A stretch of DNA of 32,500 nucleotides. Origin: Mesostigma viride (taxonomy: Eukaryota; Streptophyta; Mesostigmatophyceae; Mesostigmatales; Mesostigmataceae). Below the pieces are notes generated by a model, which saw nothing but the letters and a program-made list of their open reading frames with translations, had not been told where the DNA came from and made no database searches. Positions 9,956 through 19,243 of this stretch are shown piece by piece. The position numbers and the translations under genes are program-made. The DNA is taken from contig RPFO01001296.1 in the NCBI GenBank assembly GCA_009746045.1, forward strand, positions 1-32,500. Direction: 5' to 3'. Every line of letters begins with the position of its first letter. Position 1 is the first letter of the stretch.

Positions 9956-10428
9956 ATGGAGCGCGCCGATGTTTTTGGTTCGCAGCATACATATGTGCAT
10001 GTCGATAAAAAGGAGCATGCGGCCAACATGTATGTTGAAATCGACTCCCCCCCCACGACTTCCCACGCTCCCTGCGGGGACCGTTTGGAGGTTGGGGTTC
10101 AGGTGTCATTGCGTTCGGAAACGGGATGATCGACCTGATGCCCCCAGATTCAGATTTGGCGCCTGCCCCCCGTGTTCCGGGTAAGGCCAGGGTGGTGCAA
10201 TGCCTCCAGAATGAGGGCACGGAAATTTCGCCCAATGTCTCGGCTGTGCGCCTCCGGGCTGAGGCCCAGCATGAGTTCTTGAATGCGGCGGAAATAGGTG
10301 GGGCCGTATGGGCCCCCAAACAATTTTCCAACGAGCCTCCAAATTTCGTGGGGGACTTGTACAAGGGAGCGTACAAGTTTCGTGACATTGAGATCGATGG
10401 ATGGGGGTCATTTCTCCAGGAAAAGTGA
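9956..10428 (+). pseudogene. small uncharacterised ORF with one frameshift, about 157 codons
   Basis: ATG at 9956 opens MERADVFGSQHTYVHV and runs 57 codons. A second frame, open from about 10055, continues through MIDLMPPDSDLAP to a TGA at 10426-10428 (ending GWGSFLQEK). The two frames connect if one base is missing in the C8 run at 10047-10054, so an assembly error is possible. AATAAA follows at 10522. Composition is hydrophilic and protein-like; no family is recognised. An uninterrupted 185-codon ATG frame lies on the opposite strand, but its serine/proline/arginine-rich composition looks like an antisense shadow. Confidence 0.35.
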
Positions 10429-10521
10429 ATGCCGGTCCCATTTGGCAAATATAATCGATGATTAATTCCATGCAACATTTTGCGTTGGTCAAATGTGTAA
10501 ATTTGCATTATTCATCGATTC

Positions 10522-10527
10522 AATAAA
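10522..10527 (+). promoter_or_regulatory. candidate poly(A) signal
   Basis: AATAAA lies 94 bp after the stop of the 9956-10428 ORF. The position fits 3' end formation but the hexamer alone is weak evidence. Confidence 0.3.
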
Positions 10528-10535
10528 ATTATGGG

Positions 10536-10551
10536 GGTGGGTATACCCACC
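10536..10551. repeat. perfect 16-bp palindrome
   Basis: GGTGGGTATACCCACC. A related GGTATACCCACC occurs near 23270 inside another element. Function unknown. Confidence 0.5.
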
Positions 10552-10712
10552 ATTTGATGGTTGAAAGTACTACTAGCTTCGTCGATTAACTCTTCTCAAC
10601 ATGGTCCTCTAGTCGACTAGGATTGTACCAATCCATCAGGGTATCGAGAAACTTGTTATGCCGAAACACTCCGGTCGAAAATTTCGTGCCACCTGCAGGC
10701 AATCAAAAAGCG

Positions 10713-10834
10713 CACGCGGACCGACGGGAAAGAGTAGTTAGTCACGAAATTAAAAAAACGACAAAAAGTGTCACACGCGGCCCGGCGGGAAAGAGTAGTT
10801 TGTTACGAAGTTAAAAAAACGACGAAAAGTGTCA
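10713..10834. repeat. two tandem 61-bp units at the retrotransposon break
   Basis: Two copies of CACGCGG..CGGCGGGAAAGAGTAGTT followed by ACGAARTTAAAAAAACGAC. They end about 30 bp before retrotransposon coding sequence begins abruptly, so they may mark the deletion or insertion junction that removed the 5' part of the element. Confidence 0.65.
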
Positions 10835-10865
10835 CACTTTTCGGAACATTCGAAGTGGGCCCGGC

Positions 10866-12515
10866 CGTTTGCTTGTCCCCAAGCATGATGGTGGATGGCG
10901 GTTGTGTATTGATCTGAGGGGCCTGAACAAGGTCACAGTGAAGTCCAAGTATCCCTTGCCACGGATTGATGAGCTGCTAGAGAGGACAGCTGGATCATCT
11001 TACTTCACCAAGTTTGACCTCCGACACGCGTTCTGGCAGATCAGGATAGCCACTGAGGACATTCCAAAAAACTGCATTCTCCACACCCTGGGGTCAGTTC
11101 CAGTGGACTGTGATGCCCATGGGGGCCTCCAACAGCCCAGCTACTATGCAGATGTTTGTGAATGCTATCTTTGGCCATCTGACAGGGAACTCTCTGCCTC
11201 AAATCTCCCCTGACCTCAGGAATCCCAGGTTCAAAGACATTGCCCACCTGTGTGACCCTGCAAGACCCGTGTTCAGGACCTGCGTGGTGGCCTACATGGA
11301 CGACATCCTGGTGCACTCAAGGACGTTCAAGGAGCATCTGGAGAACGTGGAGGAGGTCCTGAAGGTCATCCAGCAATACCACTTGTCTGTCAAGAGGTCT
11401 AAGGTGGAGTGTGGGCATGAAGTGGGTTTCCTAGGGTACAAGTTGAGTTCCTTGGGTATGACACCTGACAATGCTAAGATTGCTGCCATCCTTGAGTGGC
11501 CTGTGTTGCAGTCTGCACATGATGTCAAGTCCTTCCTGGGCATGGTGGGGTGGTACAGGCGTTTTATCCCTGACATGGCTGCCATCTCCACCCCCTTGCT
11601 TGAGTTAATCAAGAAGGATGTTCAGTTTGAGTGGACAGATAGGTGCATGCAATGTCAGCAGGCCTTTGACCTGTTGAAGCAGAAGCTCACATCCACCCCT
11701 GTGCTAGTGGGTCCTAATCCAGATCTACCTTATCAGGTTAGGTCAGATGCCTCTCAAGGCGCCATAGGTGCTGTGCTGATGCAAGACCATGGCTATGGAC
11801 CACAGCCAGTGGAGTACATGTCTAAAACCATGAGCTCAGCTGAACGTAACTACCCTGTACACGAGCATGCAGGAGTTGCTGGGTTTAGTGGTAGCATGTC
11901 ACAAGTGGGAGCATCTGTTGAAAGGAGCTCAGTTTTCTGTGGCTAGCAGTGCTACAGATGGGCTAGGGCAAGAGTCTATCACACTGATGACTGACCACAG
12001 GCCCTTGGTGCATGTGCTAGAACAGAGTACTTAGGATGAGTAAGAGGATGGCTGGGTGGATGGAGTACCTAGGGGGATTCTATCCTTTCTCTGTGCAGTA
12101 TGTCCCAGGCTCACAGAATGTGGTGCCAGACGCCCTCTCTAGGAGAAGGGATCTGATGGGAACATTTCACGAGGATCTGGATATCTGTGCTGCCATGGTT
12201 TCTGTGGTAGAGTGTGGTGCTGTCACAAGGGCACAGGCAGCTAGCCAGCAAACCTCCAAGCTGATTCCACCCCCTGTAGAGGCTAGCTTTAGTCACGAGA
12301 TGCTCATTGACCAGGGCTCTGTCCCAGGGTCGACAGGCGTCCAGGGTGGGGATCAGTCACTGCAGGGCAGTCTTAGGGAGGGTCCTGCTGGTAGCCAGTC
12401 CACTCTCACAACACAATCAAGCACAGAGAATCCTAGGAGGGGGAGGGGACGGCCCAGGAAGTGGATACTGGAGCCAGGGATGCTGTCCAAATCTAGAGGA
12501 TTGGCAGCTGCATGA
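10866..12515 (+). pseudogene. pol: Ty3/Gypsy pol: reverse transcriptase, RNase H and linker (disrupted)
   Basis: RT begins at VPKHDGGWRLCIDLRGLN and has FDLRHAFWQI, then the catalytic YMDDIL near 11295, then FLGMVGWYRRFIP. RNase H follows with RSDASQGAIGAVL near 11735, and TDHRPLVH and VVPDALSRR around 11990-12150. Lesions: one extra A in the A6 run near 11064-11069, a frameshift near 11865-11880, and a frameshift with stops near 12030. The linker after RNase H (12165-12515) is rich in Gln, Ser and Gly and contains an AT-hook-like GRGRPRK at 12441-12461. This encodes the replicative core of the retrotransposon. Gag and protease are missing upstream. Confidence 0.88.
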
Positions 12516-13236
12516 GATCAAGGGGAAGTCACGTACACCTGTGGCTGATGTTCTGTCATCCAAGCATCTAGTCACTAGTCACCTGCAGGAGGGTGAGGTG
12601 CTGCAGCTGCAGCCTTTAGGACCTGGCAAACAGCTAGTCCTGCCTAACCCTATGAGTAATAATTGCCCTGCTGGACGTGATTAAGGCCTTCACTAAAACT
12701 GAGGACCTGGCCACTAAGGCCATTCAGGAAGGAAGCTTTGGTAACAGGCCTGTGGAGTACTGGGAGGGAGTCCTTTATGTCCACACCCAGGATGCAGATC
12801 ATGTAGTGACCAGGAAGGTCTATGTGCCAGAAATGGCCATTTCCACTGTGTTGCATTGCTTCCATGACGACGTGACTGCGTGTCATCCTGGGTATGCTAA
12901 GCTTCTCCATGAAGTACAAGAGAGGTTTTGGTGACCTGGCATGTTTCGTGATATCAAAGCCTATGTGGCTTCCTGTGACTCATGCCAAAGGAATAAGGTT
13001 AGGACTCAGGCAGTGCCTATCTTTCCTATGGCCATGCCTATTCCCCTTCGACCCTGGATCAGTGTGACCATGGACTTCATTTGTGGCTTGCCTGTTTCTG
13101 ATGCTGGCAATGACAGGATACTGGTGGTGATGGACAGGCTGTCTAGAATGTGCCATCTCATCCCCTGCAATGCCCATCTCACAGCTGCCCAGTGTGTAGA
13201 GTTGTTCATGAAGGAGGTGTACAGACTGCATGGCAT
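12516..13236 (+). pseudogene. pol: Ty3/Gypsy integrase, first half (disrupted)
   Basis: The zinc-binding HHCC region reads HCFHDDVTACHPGYAKLLHE and, after an in-frame TGA at 12932-12934, CDSCQRNK. The catalytic core starts with MDFICGLP (first acidic residue, about 13072) and LVVMDRLSRM. The frame continues to VYRLHG at 13236, where the gene is cut by a 5995-bp insertion; the second half resumes at 19244. Upstream, 12516-12670 also needs a frame change to join the linker. Confidence 0.88.
13225..13236. repeat. target-site duplication, left copy
   Basis: ACTGCATGGCAT, identical to 19232-19243. Removing the insert plus one copy gives a continuous integrase frame across the junction. Confidence 0.9.
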
Positions 13237-13258
13237 TGAATTGAATTGAATTGAATTG
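13237..13258 (-). repeat. (TTCAA)n-type LINE 3' tail
   Basis: TGAATTGAATTGAATTGAAT on the + strand, directly abutting the left target duplication. Short tandem tails at the 3' end are typical of several LINE clades. Confidence 0.75.
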
Positions 13259-13682
13259 TAACATAACTCCGTTGGGAGTATATGTAGCACATAGCCCTTG
13301 AGAGGGGGCATATGGCCTATCATACATCCTAAGCTACTTCCTGCAAGGGTGGGGATGTAAAGGACCCTTGCTCTAGGTGCACCAGGGCACGTGCATCCCC
13401 ATGATCTTCAAGCTATGCCCAGCGAAGGGGGAGCCTGTCATGGGGGGGAAGATCAGCATAGCTATACAAAAAGCTAGGGCATGGCGTCTCAGCAGAGAGT
13501 TACTCCCTGCATGGGCACAACATAACTAAATAAAGCTAGGCATCATCTGGAGTGTGGCTCATCATAGGCACACATGTACATGATTAAATAAAGCGCGTGG
13601 CTTAGCTGGGATAGGGCCTCTAGGAGGCGTACATGTACATGGCCACGGTCTATCTATTCTACACTACTACTGCTGTATTCCC
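13259..13682 (-). other. 3' UTR of the ORF1-only LINE-like element
   Basis: No ORF with support. On the + strand two AAATAAAGC blocks (about 13528 and 13586) and two ACATGTACATG blocks (near 13573 and 13632) are repeated. The opposite strand is the transcript sense. Confidence 0.5.
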
Positions 13683-14571
13683 CTAAGCTGGGGCGCCTGG
13701 AGTCGCTGGGGCCGCGGGGGTCGCCTGCCAGGGCTTGTGGCCGACGTAGATGGCCGCCCCCTTCCAGTACACCGGCTGCCCCGCCTTGGTCTGCCGGAGC
13801 TGGAGGTAGGTCGGCCATAGCTCCCGTCGCCGTTGTTGCTGCGCCAGGGTCAGGTCGTCATCAAGGGTGAAGAGAGTCTTCTCGAGCCGCTTGCGGCGTC
13901 GGAGAAAAGAAATCTTGTCCGCCGGGGTCTTAAAGGTGAGAAGGAGCGGGGGCGGCCCTGCCTTACCCCGCGCGCGGGAAGGCGGTGGGCGGCCAGCTCG
14001 ATCTCACCAGTAAGGCCCATGCGATCAAGGATTTCTCTCTCAAACGCACGCGCAAGCTTCTCGGAATTCTCACCTTCCTCCATCTTGAGATTCTTGACAA
14101 TGACGTTAAGGCTGCGCTTGGCGAGCTCGGCCTCCTCGCGGAGGTCAAGCGTCTGCCGCTGGAGCTGTGCTGCGACGGCGGAGGTGGTGGAGGTGGTGTG
14201 CTGCTTAAGCATGTCCGCCCAGGTCGTGATGGGAGGAGCATCGCCGGCCAGGCCAGCAGGGGCTGGCTTGGCGGCAATGTCCTTCACCGCCTGGGCGGTG
14301 AGGCCGGCGGTGTTCTGCAGGACCTCGATGGCGATTGCGTTGTCTTTAAGACGCTGGTCGATTTCACGGAGCTGGGCGGTGATGGCGTCGGAGGTGGGGT
14401 GGTGGCGGTGGAGGAGGCGAGGAGGGTGGCGGTGGCGGTGGGGATGGTGGAGAGGTCAGAGGAGGGGGAGCTCGGCAGCCAGCGTGCTGCCCATGGCCGC
14501 CACATCTGCAGCGATGGGGGCCACGTGCTGCTCGAGGGCCTCCTTGAGGAGTGAGCGGATGGAGGATTCGG
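13683..14571 (-). pseudogene. LINE ORF1 protein, C-terminal two thirds (RRM-type, frameshifted)
   Basis: After the TTAA insertion point the frame continues ESSIRSLLKEALEQHVAP, shifts near 14478, then runs through a helical, probably coiled-coil segment (LREIDQRLKDNAIAIEVLQN). Next comes an RRM-like region (SLNVIVKNLKMEEGENSEKL, EILDRMGL), a shift near 13970, TFKTPADKISFLRRRKRLEK, and DLTLAQQQRRRELWPTY. The stop TAG is at 13683-13685. The order coiled coil, RRM-like domain, then a basic C-terminal stretch with RRRELWP is typical of L1-type ORF1 RNA-binding proteins. It would coat element RNA. Two frameshifts make this copy inactive. Confidence 0.75.
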
Positions 14572-14630
14572 TTAAGGGGACTCGTCACCAAAACACCAAA
14601 AAATCAATAAAAATTCAAAACTCGCATTAA

Positions 14631-15173
14631 ACCTATGCAAACAGTGCCCAAAAGTGATTGGGGACACAAAGTAGCATTTATGACGATTTGTCGTGCACTT
14701 ACTAGGGGTATGTCGCCTGGCATGTGGCTAAAAATAGCACAAGACGCTAAACCGTTCTTGCCGCCCAACGGTCAATAGGAGCATCTGTTTGACCTGCCCA
14801 TACATTCCAAACGAGTTCCCCCTCTCCTCGACCGTTTGAGCTACTAACATGGGTCGGCGGGGCAGGTTTGTGAGAGTTATTAATTTTCCCGCCAAAATAT
14901 GGTCTTTTTTCGCGGGAAAATTAATAACTCTCACAAACCTGACCCGCTGAACCATGTTAGTAACTCAAACGGTCGAGGAGAGGGGGAACTTGTTTGGAAT
15001 GTATGGGCAGGTCAATCAGATGCTCCTATTGACCGTGGCGTGGCAAAAACGGTTTAGCGTCTTGTGCTATTTTTAGCCAAATGCCGGGGGTAATACCCCA
15101 AGTAAGTGCACGACAAATCGTCATAAATGCTACTTTGGGTCCCCAAACCCATTTGGGCATTGTTCGCATAGGT
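14631..15173. mobile_element. 543-bp foldback MITE with two 262-bp arms
   Basis: The element begins ACCTATGCAAAC and ends GCATAGGT, flanked by TTAA at 14627-14630 and 15174-15177. Arms 14631-14892 and 14912-15173 are near-complete inverted copies separated by 19 nt. The insertion lies in a TTAA inside the left TIR of the 4.0-kb element; the right TIR (18522-18525) shows the empty TTAA. A transcript would fold into a long duplex, so small-RNA production is plausible. No coding capacity. Confidence 0.9.
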
Positions 15174-15202
15174 TTAACTCGTCGTCTGTCCCACTACCTC
15201 TG

Positions 15203-15231
15203 GAGAGGACTGAGTTTTTCTCAGTCCTCTC
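15203..15231. repeat. left subterminal hairpin of the TTAA element
   Basis: Perfect 12-bp stem GAGAGGACTGAG / CTCAGTCCTCTC with a T5 loop. It mirrors the right-end hairpin. Confidence 0.8.
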
Positions 15232-15829
15232 CTGAGGACCGAGTTTTGAGGTTCTGTACAAAATTCGCCCCGGTCAGAATGTTTGACAAAAAAATTCTCT
15301 CAAAATTTATTCAAATACTACGTGAAAAGATCTTTCTTGGACATATTTTTGGGATTTTTTTGGATTTGGTATGAGCGGCTAAATGTACGGTCAAAGTACA
15401 GGTGGTAAGGGTACTTTTCCACGTGAAACGCGAGTTCCGGAAATGCACGACCTAGCCATGGCGGCTCGCGCCCATGCATGCAGTTTACGTTTGCGGACGA
15501 TTTAGCTGTCCAAACTCAGGAAATAGATTTTATATGTCCTATAAATGATAAAGCCTAATTTTTAGCTCGCGGGGATGCGATTTACCCGGTGTCGGCACTG
15601 TTCTTGCTGGAAAAAACTGCGATAAGGCAGGTCGACGGAATTGATGACTGCGCTCGCTTTCCGGCCCAATTTCAATGGCTGATGGGTTTCTTTCTACATT
15701 TTAACATGTATTGTATTAGAATAAATTGAGTGACAGTATAGATTTGATGATTTCGACCACTCTGTCACGTCATGGTCTATGTGCCGCAAAGTGCCACTTT
15801 TGCGGGCACCGCCTGGGCCAAGGTAACGC
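15232..15829. other. body of the TTAA element, left of the hAT insertion
   Basis: No coding sequence. From about 15380 it aligns by eye with 22115-22565 (shared blocks GGTCAAAGTACA, CCATGGCGGCT, TTCTTGCTGGAAAAAACTGC, CCGCCTGGGCCAAGGTAACG). Confidence 0.6.
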
Positions 15830-15847
15830 CAGAGTGCAATCATACGC

Positions 15848-15965
15848 CGTATAATACGGTATAATACGGTATAATACGTAATACGCTGGCTTTGAGCGTA
15901 TGATTCATACGTTATAATACGTTTTAGCGTATAATGACGTATACTACCGTATTATACCGTATGAT
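15848..15965. repeat. left subterminal repeats of the hAT-like element
   Basis: GTATAATACGGTATAATACG and inverted versions (CCGTATTATACCGTAT) recur in about 120 bp. The counterpart on the right is at 17340-17400. hAT transposases commonly bind subterminal repeats (family knowledge); binding here is inferred. Confidence 0.7.
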
Positions 15966-17339
15966 GCCGTGTTTTCCGCGTTTTTTTTACGTTTTGCGCG
16001 GCTAGGATGCCAGAACGACAGGGCAACGATTTGAAGCCACAGATTTCGTATCTCTACTATAAGTACTGACCCGTCTGAACTTTCACAATTCGACGCGATC
16101 TTATTTTGACATTGTGGTGCACAGTGCGCGCACCGTGCGGAGGTGGCCATGGCGACGTGCGTTCCGTTAAAATATGGCTAATCCGGCGGGCGACAGGCGA
16201 AAAAATTAAGCCGATGGTTAAAAGTGATGTTCTATTATGATGTTTCATAGCAAGATCTGCACTATTTGCAAATTCGCTGCCTTTGTTGGTACAGATTTGC
16301 ACGGGGGTCTCATCCAACGTCAATTTGGCCGCGATGAATAATCTAGCATGTGTGCCTGCGACGGTAGAACTCGACATTCGTGGGTTATTTTGATGCAGCA
16401 AGAGCCGTTTAGTAACGGACACCATGAAAATAACCTAAGCATCTTCGATCTGCGGCCATTTCCTGTCATTTCTAAAATGATTTCGTTCAGGCCTGCGCGA
16501 TCCGCGGTTAATCCATCCATGGCTGGCTGGCTTTTCTTGCGCGCCTGGGTAGGAAATAATGCCGGCCGTGGTACGTTGATTTGCCGCATGTCACCGCCCA
16601 GTCTGTTTGCGCTCTTAATGAACCTGGCATGAAACTTTTTGCGCCGTTTCTGGGTTTTTCTTGCTATTTTGTTCTCCACTTGTTGCAGTTGTGCTATCAG
16701 ATTTTCCGCAGCTTTCAATGGTTTTCCTTACGCTACGTATGCCATGCTTCCTAAAGCTACCCAGAATTGATCGGGCAGTTATCTGGCTTTGCTACGCTTC
16801 CTGTATGGAGGTTTTCACACGGTAGACATTCTATATTGCGTAGTCAAGGACCCTAGCTGCCTGGGAGCGGCATCACCGTTGCAAGGAGCTGGCGAGCTCA
16901 TAGACGCCTGTCATGCTCTTCAGCCTGCTGGAAAACAAGGTTGTTGTATGGAAGGTGAGAATATGTGAGTTACTTATTATCACATCCCCACCTGTTTAGC
17001 CATGTTTAACATGTTGGCCCCTTGCTGGCCCACTGCACGGTCCCCTAGTTATTGCTGGCCTTTTTACCATATATAATTACTTGCATCAAAGTGAAGGCAC
17101 CCAAGTAAACATAACCAATATAAAGCCACATATATACAGTTATACACATACACACAATTATGCATGCGCACGTTTACACTCTCAGTATTACATGCAATAT
17201 ATCGATCGTGTCCACAATATCCACCGTATAGAGTATAGCCGAGGGTAGGGCAACCTTGGATTATGTCCAAAACAGTGTTAAAAACATGTGGATTGATGGT
17301 GGGTGTCTTAAAATGTGTAAAATCAGAGTATTCTGAGTG

Positions 17340-17431
17340 TGTCCGTACGAAAACGTATAATACCGTATTATACCGTATTATACCGTATTATACATTATAC
17401 TCCACCGTGACCGTATAACGCGTATAACGTA
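17340..17431. repeat. right subterminal repeats of the hAT-like element
   Basis: CGTATAATACCGTATTATAC is repeated at 10-11 bp spacing, in inverted orientation to the left cluster. Confidence 0.7.
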
Positions 17432-17444
17432 CGATTGCACTCTG

Positions 17445-18477
17445 GGTAACGCCAGCCGTGCCAGGTAAAGCCGGATAATCGTTGCCTCTTCGTTTCTTGA
17501 TGTTCTTACATAAGTTTAAGCTTGCCAGGCGTTGTCAGGTTCAAGTCTTGATGCTCTTTCTTGACCGTTGCCTGCCCCTCTCTAAACCCCCCTTTTCAGA
17601 TGATGTTAGCAGGCATTTGCCTTGACCCAGTGTAGTTGTGCAGGGTTTTAGGAGCTGTGCAGGTTTATACACCTTCATAGATGTTAGTTATTCTTTTGCT
17701 ACGTTCATACTGCATGATTGTGTGGCCACGGGCTGCGTCAAGGGTGCTTTCAAGCTTATTATACGGGTGAGTGAAAAGTCTTGGTGACAAACCACTGCCA
17801 TCATGTGCCAGCAACTATGTTGGCCACATCATGGCAAGGCAAAACAGTTATAGCCATCTCTATTGTTGTTAGAAACAATGGAAAGATGCTAACCTACCCA
17901 TTATATTGGTGGTTGACACTTATAACATAACCCTTTGTTGGTAGGTATCCAAGCCCATTCCCTACGTGAATGCATAGGCTCTCACTACATGATAAGGTAT
18001 GATACAACTGCAGTATGATGATGCAGGTGTGTTGTCCTGTTACGCTTGAAGGGAAATGAGGTGATTGGGATGGTTGGTGGCCCTGGTGGTGTGTAGTATG
18101 ACCGCACTTACATGCTAGCAAAGTTAGCAAAAGCCCCATTCCTCTCCTGAGGACTAAGAGTTTTTTCATTGTTTCAGGCAGTGGCAGTGGCCAAATTGAG
18201 CCCAGTTTTTTGCCACGTTTCAAGAACTATATTGTTTACATGCCTATATTTTTCTAACGTGCACCATGATTTGATTAAATTTTCCCCACTCGCTCTTATC
18301 CCGAAAAATGCAAATTCGCCGAGGGTGTCATATGTCCGAGTAATTTCCAGGTGTTTGAGTCAAGTTTTCACTAACGCAGTATTTTTTCCAGCAAAATGAC
18401 ATCAAATACACCCTCGATCCACATCAAAACATTTGGGATGGACCCCCACCTAGTCGCTACACGCGGTTGAAAAAGGT
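17445..18477. other. body of the TTAA element, right of the hAT insertion
   Basis: No coding sequence. The part from 17445 to about 18170 matches 22557-23215 block by block (GCCAGGTAAAGC, GCCTGCCCC, CAGCATGTGCC-like and GGTTGGTGGCC segments). Confidence 0.55.
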
Positions 18478-18507
18478 CAACTCAGTCCTCTTTTGAGGAC
18501 TGAGTTG
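18478..18507. repeat. right subterminal hairpin of the TTAA element
   Basis: Perfect 13-bp stem CAACTCAGTCCTC / GAGGACTGAGTTG with a T4 loop. Confidence 0.8.
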
Positions 18508-18580
18508 GGACAGACGACGAGTTAATGTGAGTTTTGAATTTTTATTGATCTTTTGGTGTTTTGGTGACGAGTCCCCTTAA

Positions 18581-19066
18581 GGTGGTGGTGAGGGGCTTTG
18601 GGGGCCAAAGCTCCTCGATGGAGCGTCCAAGGAGGGAAAAGAGGGCGAATTGCTGGAGGTGGGGGCGGCGGGCGTTGAGGGCGTCTTTGCCGAAATTGCG
18701 CCTCTGGAGGTGGGCATTGACAAGGCGACCTTGGTGGGAAAGCTGCTTGCACAGTTCTAGAAGAGAGGCATGCGTCCCGAAAAACACATGGCCCAGGATG
18801 CGATCGGGTGTAAGCTTGTCAAAATAGCCGGGCTGGCTGGCGTCAAAGTCGTACTCATCCAGCAGCCCGTCAGAGCGACTGCGCTTGGGTTCGGGCGACG
18901 CTGCTGGCGATGCGGGCGCAGCAGGGGGCTGGATGACCACTAGAGCTTGGCTAGTGGCGCCGCTGCCTTCTGGGCCGGTGGGCGAAGCTGCAGCCGAAGC
19001 TGCAGACGTATTTTCATTGCCGAGCGCAGCCGTCAGGCTGCGTTGCGTCGATGGGCGTTTGCTCAT
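18581..19066 (-). pseudogene. LINE ORF1 protein, N-terminal third
   Basis: ATG at 19064-19066 opens MSKRPSTQRSLTAALG. An alanine/proline/serine-rich segment follows, then a basic PKRSRSD patch that may act as a nuclear localisation signal. A helical region (YFDKLTPDRILGHVFF, LLELCKQLSHQGRLV) runs to PLTTTL at the TTAA, where the 4.0-kb element interrupts it. The remainder lies at 13683-14571. I do not know a named domain for this N-terminal part. No internal stop is present in this piece. Confidence 0.7.
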
Positions 19067-19231
19067 CGTATATTGCGTAATAGCGTCGGAAAATTATATC
19101 AGCATGTGCGTCTAAGAAAGACGAAGCGATTGTGATATTCACAGCTGAATTCGGTGCTCAAATGTGAAAGTTATGAGCTCCGACAGCCATGGCTACCTCG
19201 TGGCTCGTGGCTCGTGGCTCGTGGCTCGTGT
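19067..19231 (-). other. 5' leader of the ORF1-only LINE-like element
   Basis: 165 bp upstream of the ORF1 start on the - strand, ending in four tandem GTGGCTC units (19203-19230 on +) next to the target duplication. Tandem monomers at LINE 5' ends can be promoters; that is not shown here. Confidence 0.45.
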
Positions 19232-19243
19232 ACTGCATGGCAT
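19232..19243. repeat. target-site duplication, right copy
   Basis: ACTGCATGGCAT, identical to 13225-13236. Confidence 0.9.

Larger units (their letters stand above)
15830..17444. mobile_element. 1.6-kb hAT-like non-autonomous element
   Basis: The termini are CAGAGTGCAATC(A/G)TACG inverted, and the flanking 8-bp duplication GGTAACGC sits at 15822-15829 and 17445-17452. An 8-bp duplication and CAGAG ends are characteristic of hAT elements. A paralogous element preserves the unfilled site (GGTAACGCCATCC near 22557). Both ends carry subterminal repeats of the type TATAATACGG. The interior has no transposase ORF. Its interior shares blocks with 28990-29960. Confidence 0.8.
14576..18576. mobile_element. 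4.0-kb non-autonomous DNA element with 70-bp TIRs and TTAA duplication
   Basis: The flanks are TTAA at 14572-14575 and 18577-18580. The terminal inverted repeats begin GGGGACTCGTCACCAAAACA. They match at 53 of 55 positions (14576-14630 versus 18522-18576) and continue for 15 more identical bases (15178-15192 versus 18507-18521) once the MITE in the left repeat is removed. Inside each TIR is a perfect hairpin (15203-15231; 18478-18507). Precise removal restores the LINE ORF1 frame. TTAA targeting is known for piggyBac-like elements, but the termini are not classic and no transposase is encoded. It hosts a MITE and a hAT-like element. Confidence 0.85.
13237..19231 (-). mobile_element. ORF1-only LINE-like element (itself split by a DNA element)
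   Basis: The insertion is flanked by a 12-bp duplication. On the - strand it reads a 165-bp 5' leader with GTGGCTC tandem repeats, an ORF1 of about 458 codons, a 446-bp 3' UTR and a (TTCAA)n tail, as expected for target-primed retrotransposition. Subtracting the nested 4.0-kb DNA element leaves about 2.0 kb. No reverse transcriptase or endonuclease lies between ORF1 and the tail. It therefore looks like a non-autonomous half-LINE relying on another element's enzyme (inference). Confidence 0.78.

Noticed and set aside
9951-10508. 185-codon - strand ORF
   Set aside because: Composition is typical of an antisense shadow; the + strand frames look more protein-like and have a downstream AATAAA. 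Not excluded outright.
10500-10865. 5' LTR or primer-binding site of the chromovirus
   Set aside because: No sequence matching the 3' LTR (TGTAACAAGC...) lies upstream of 10866; coding sequence starts abruptly.
13833-14630. + strand ORF of 265 codons
   Set aside because: It is the antisense shadow of the LINE ORF1, whose - strand frames carry recognisable RRM-type and helical features.
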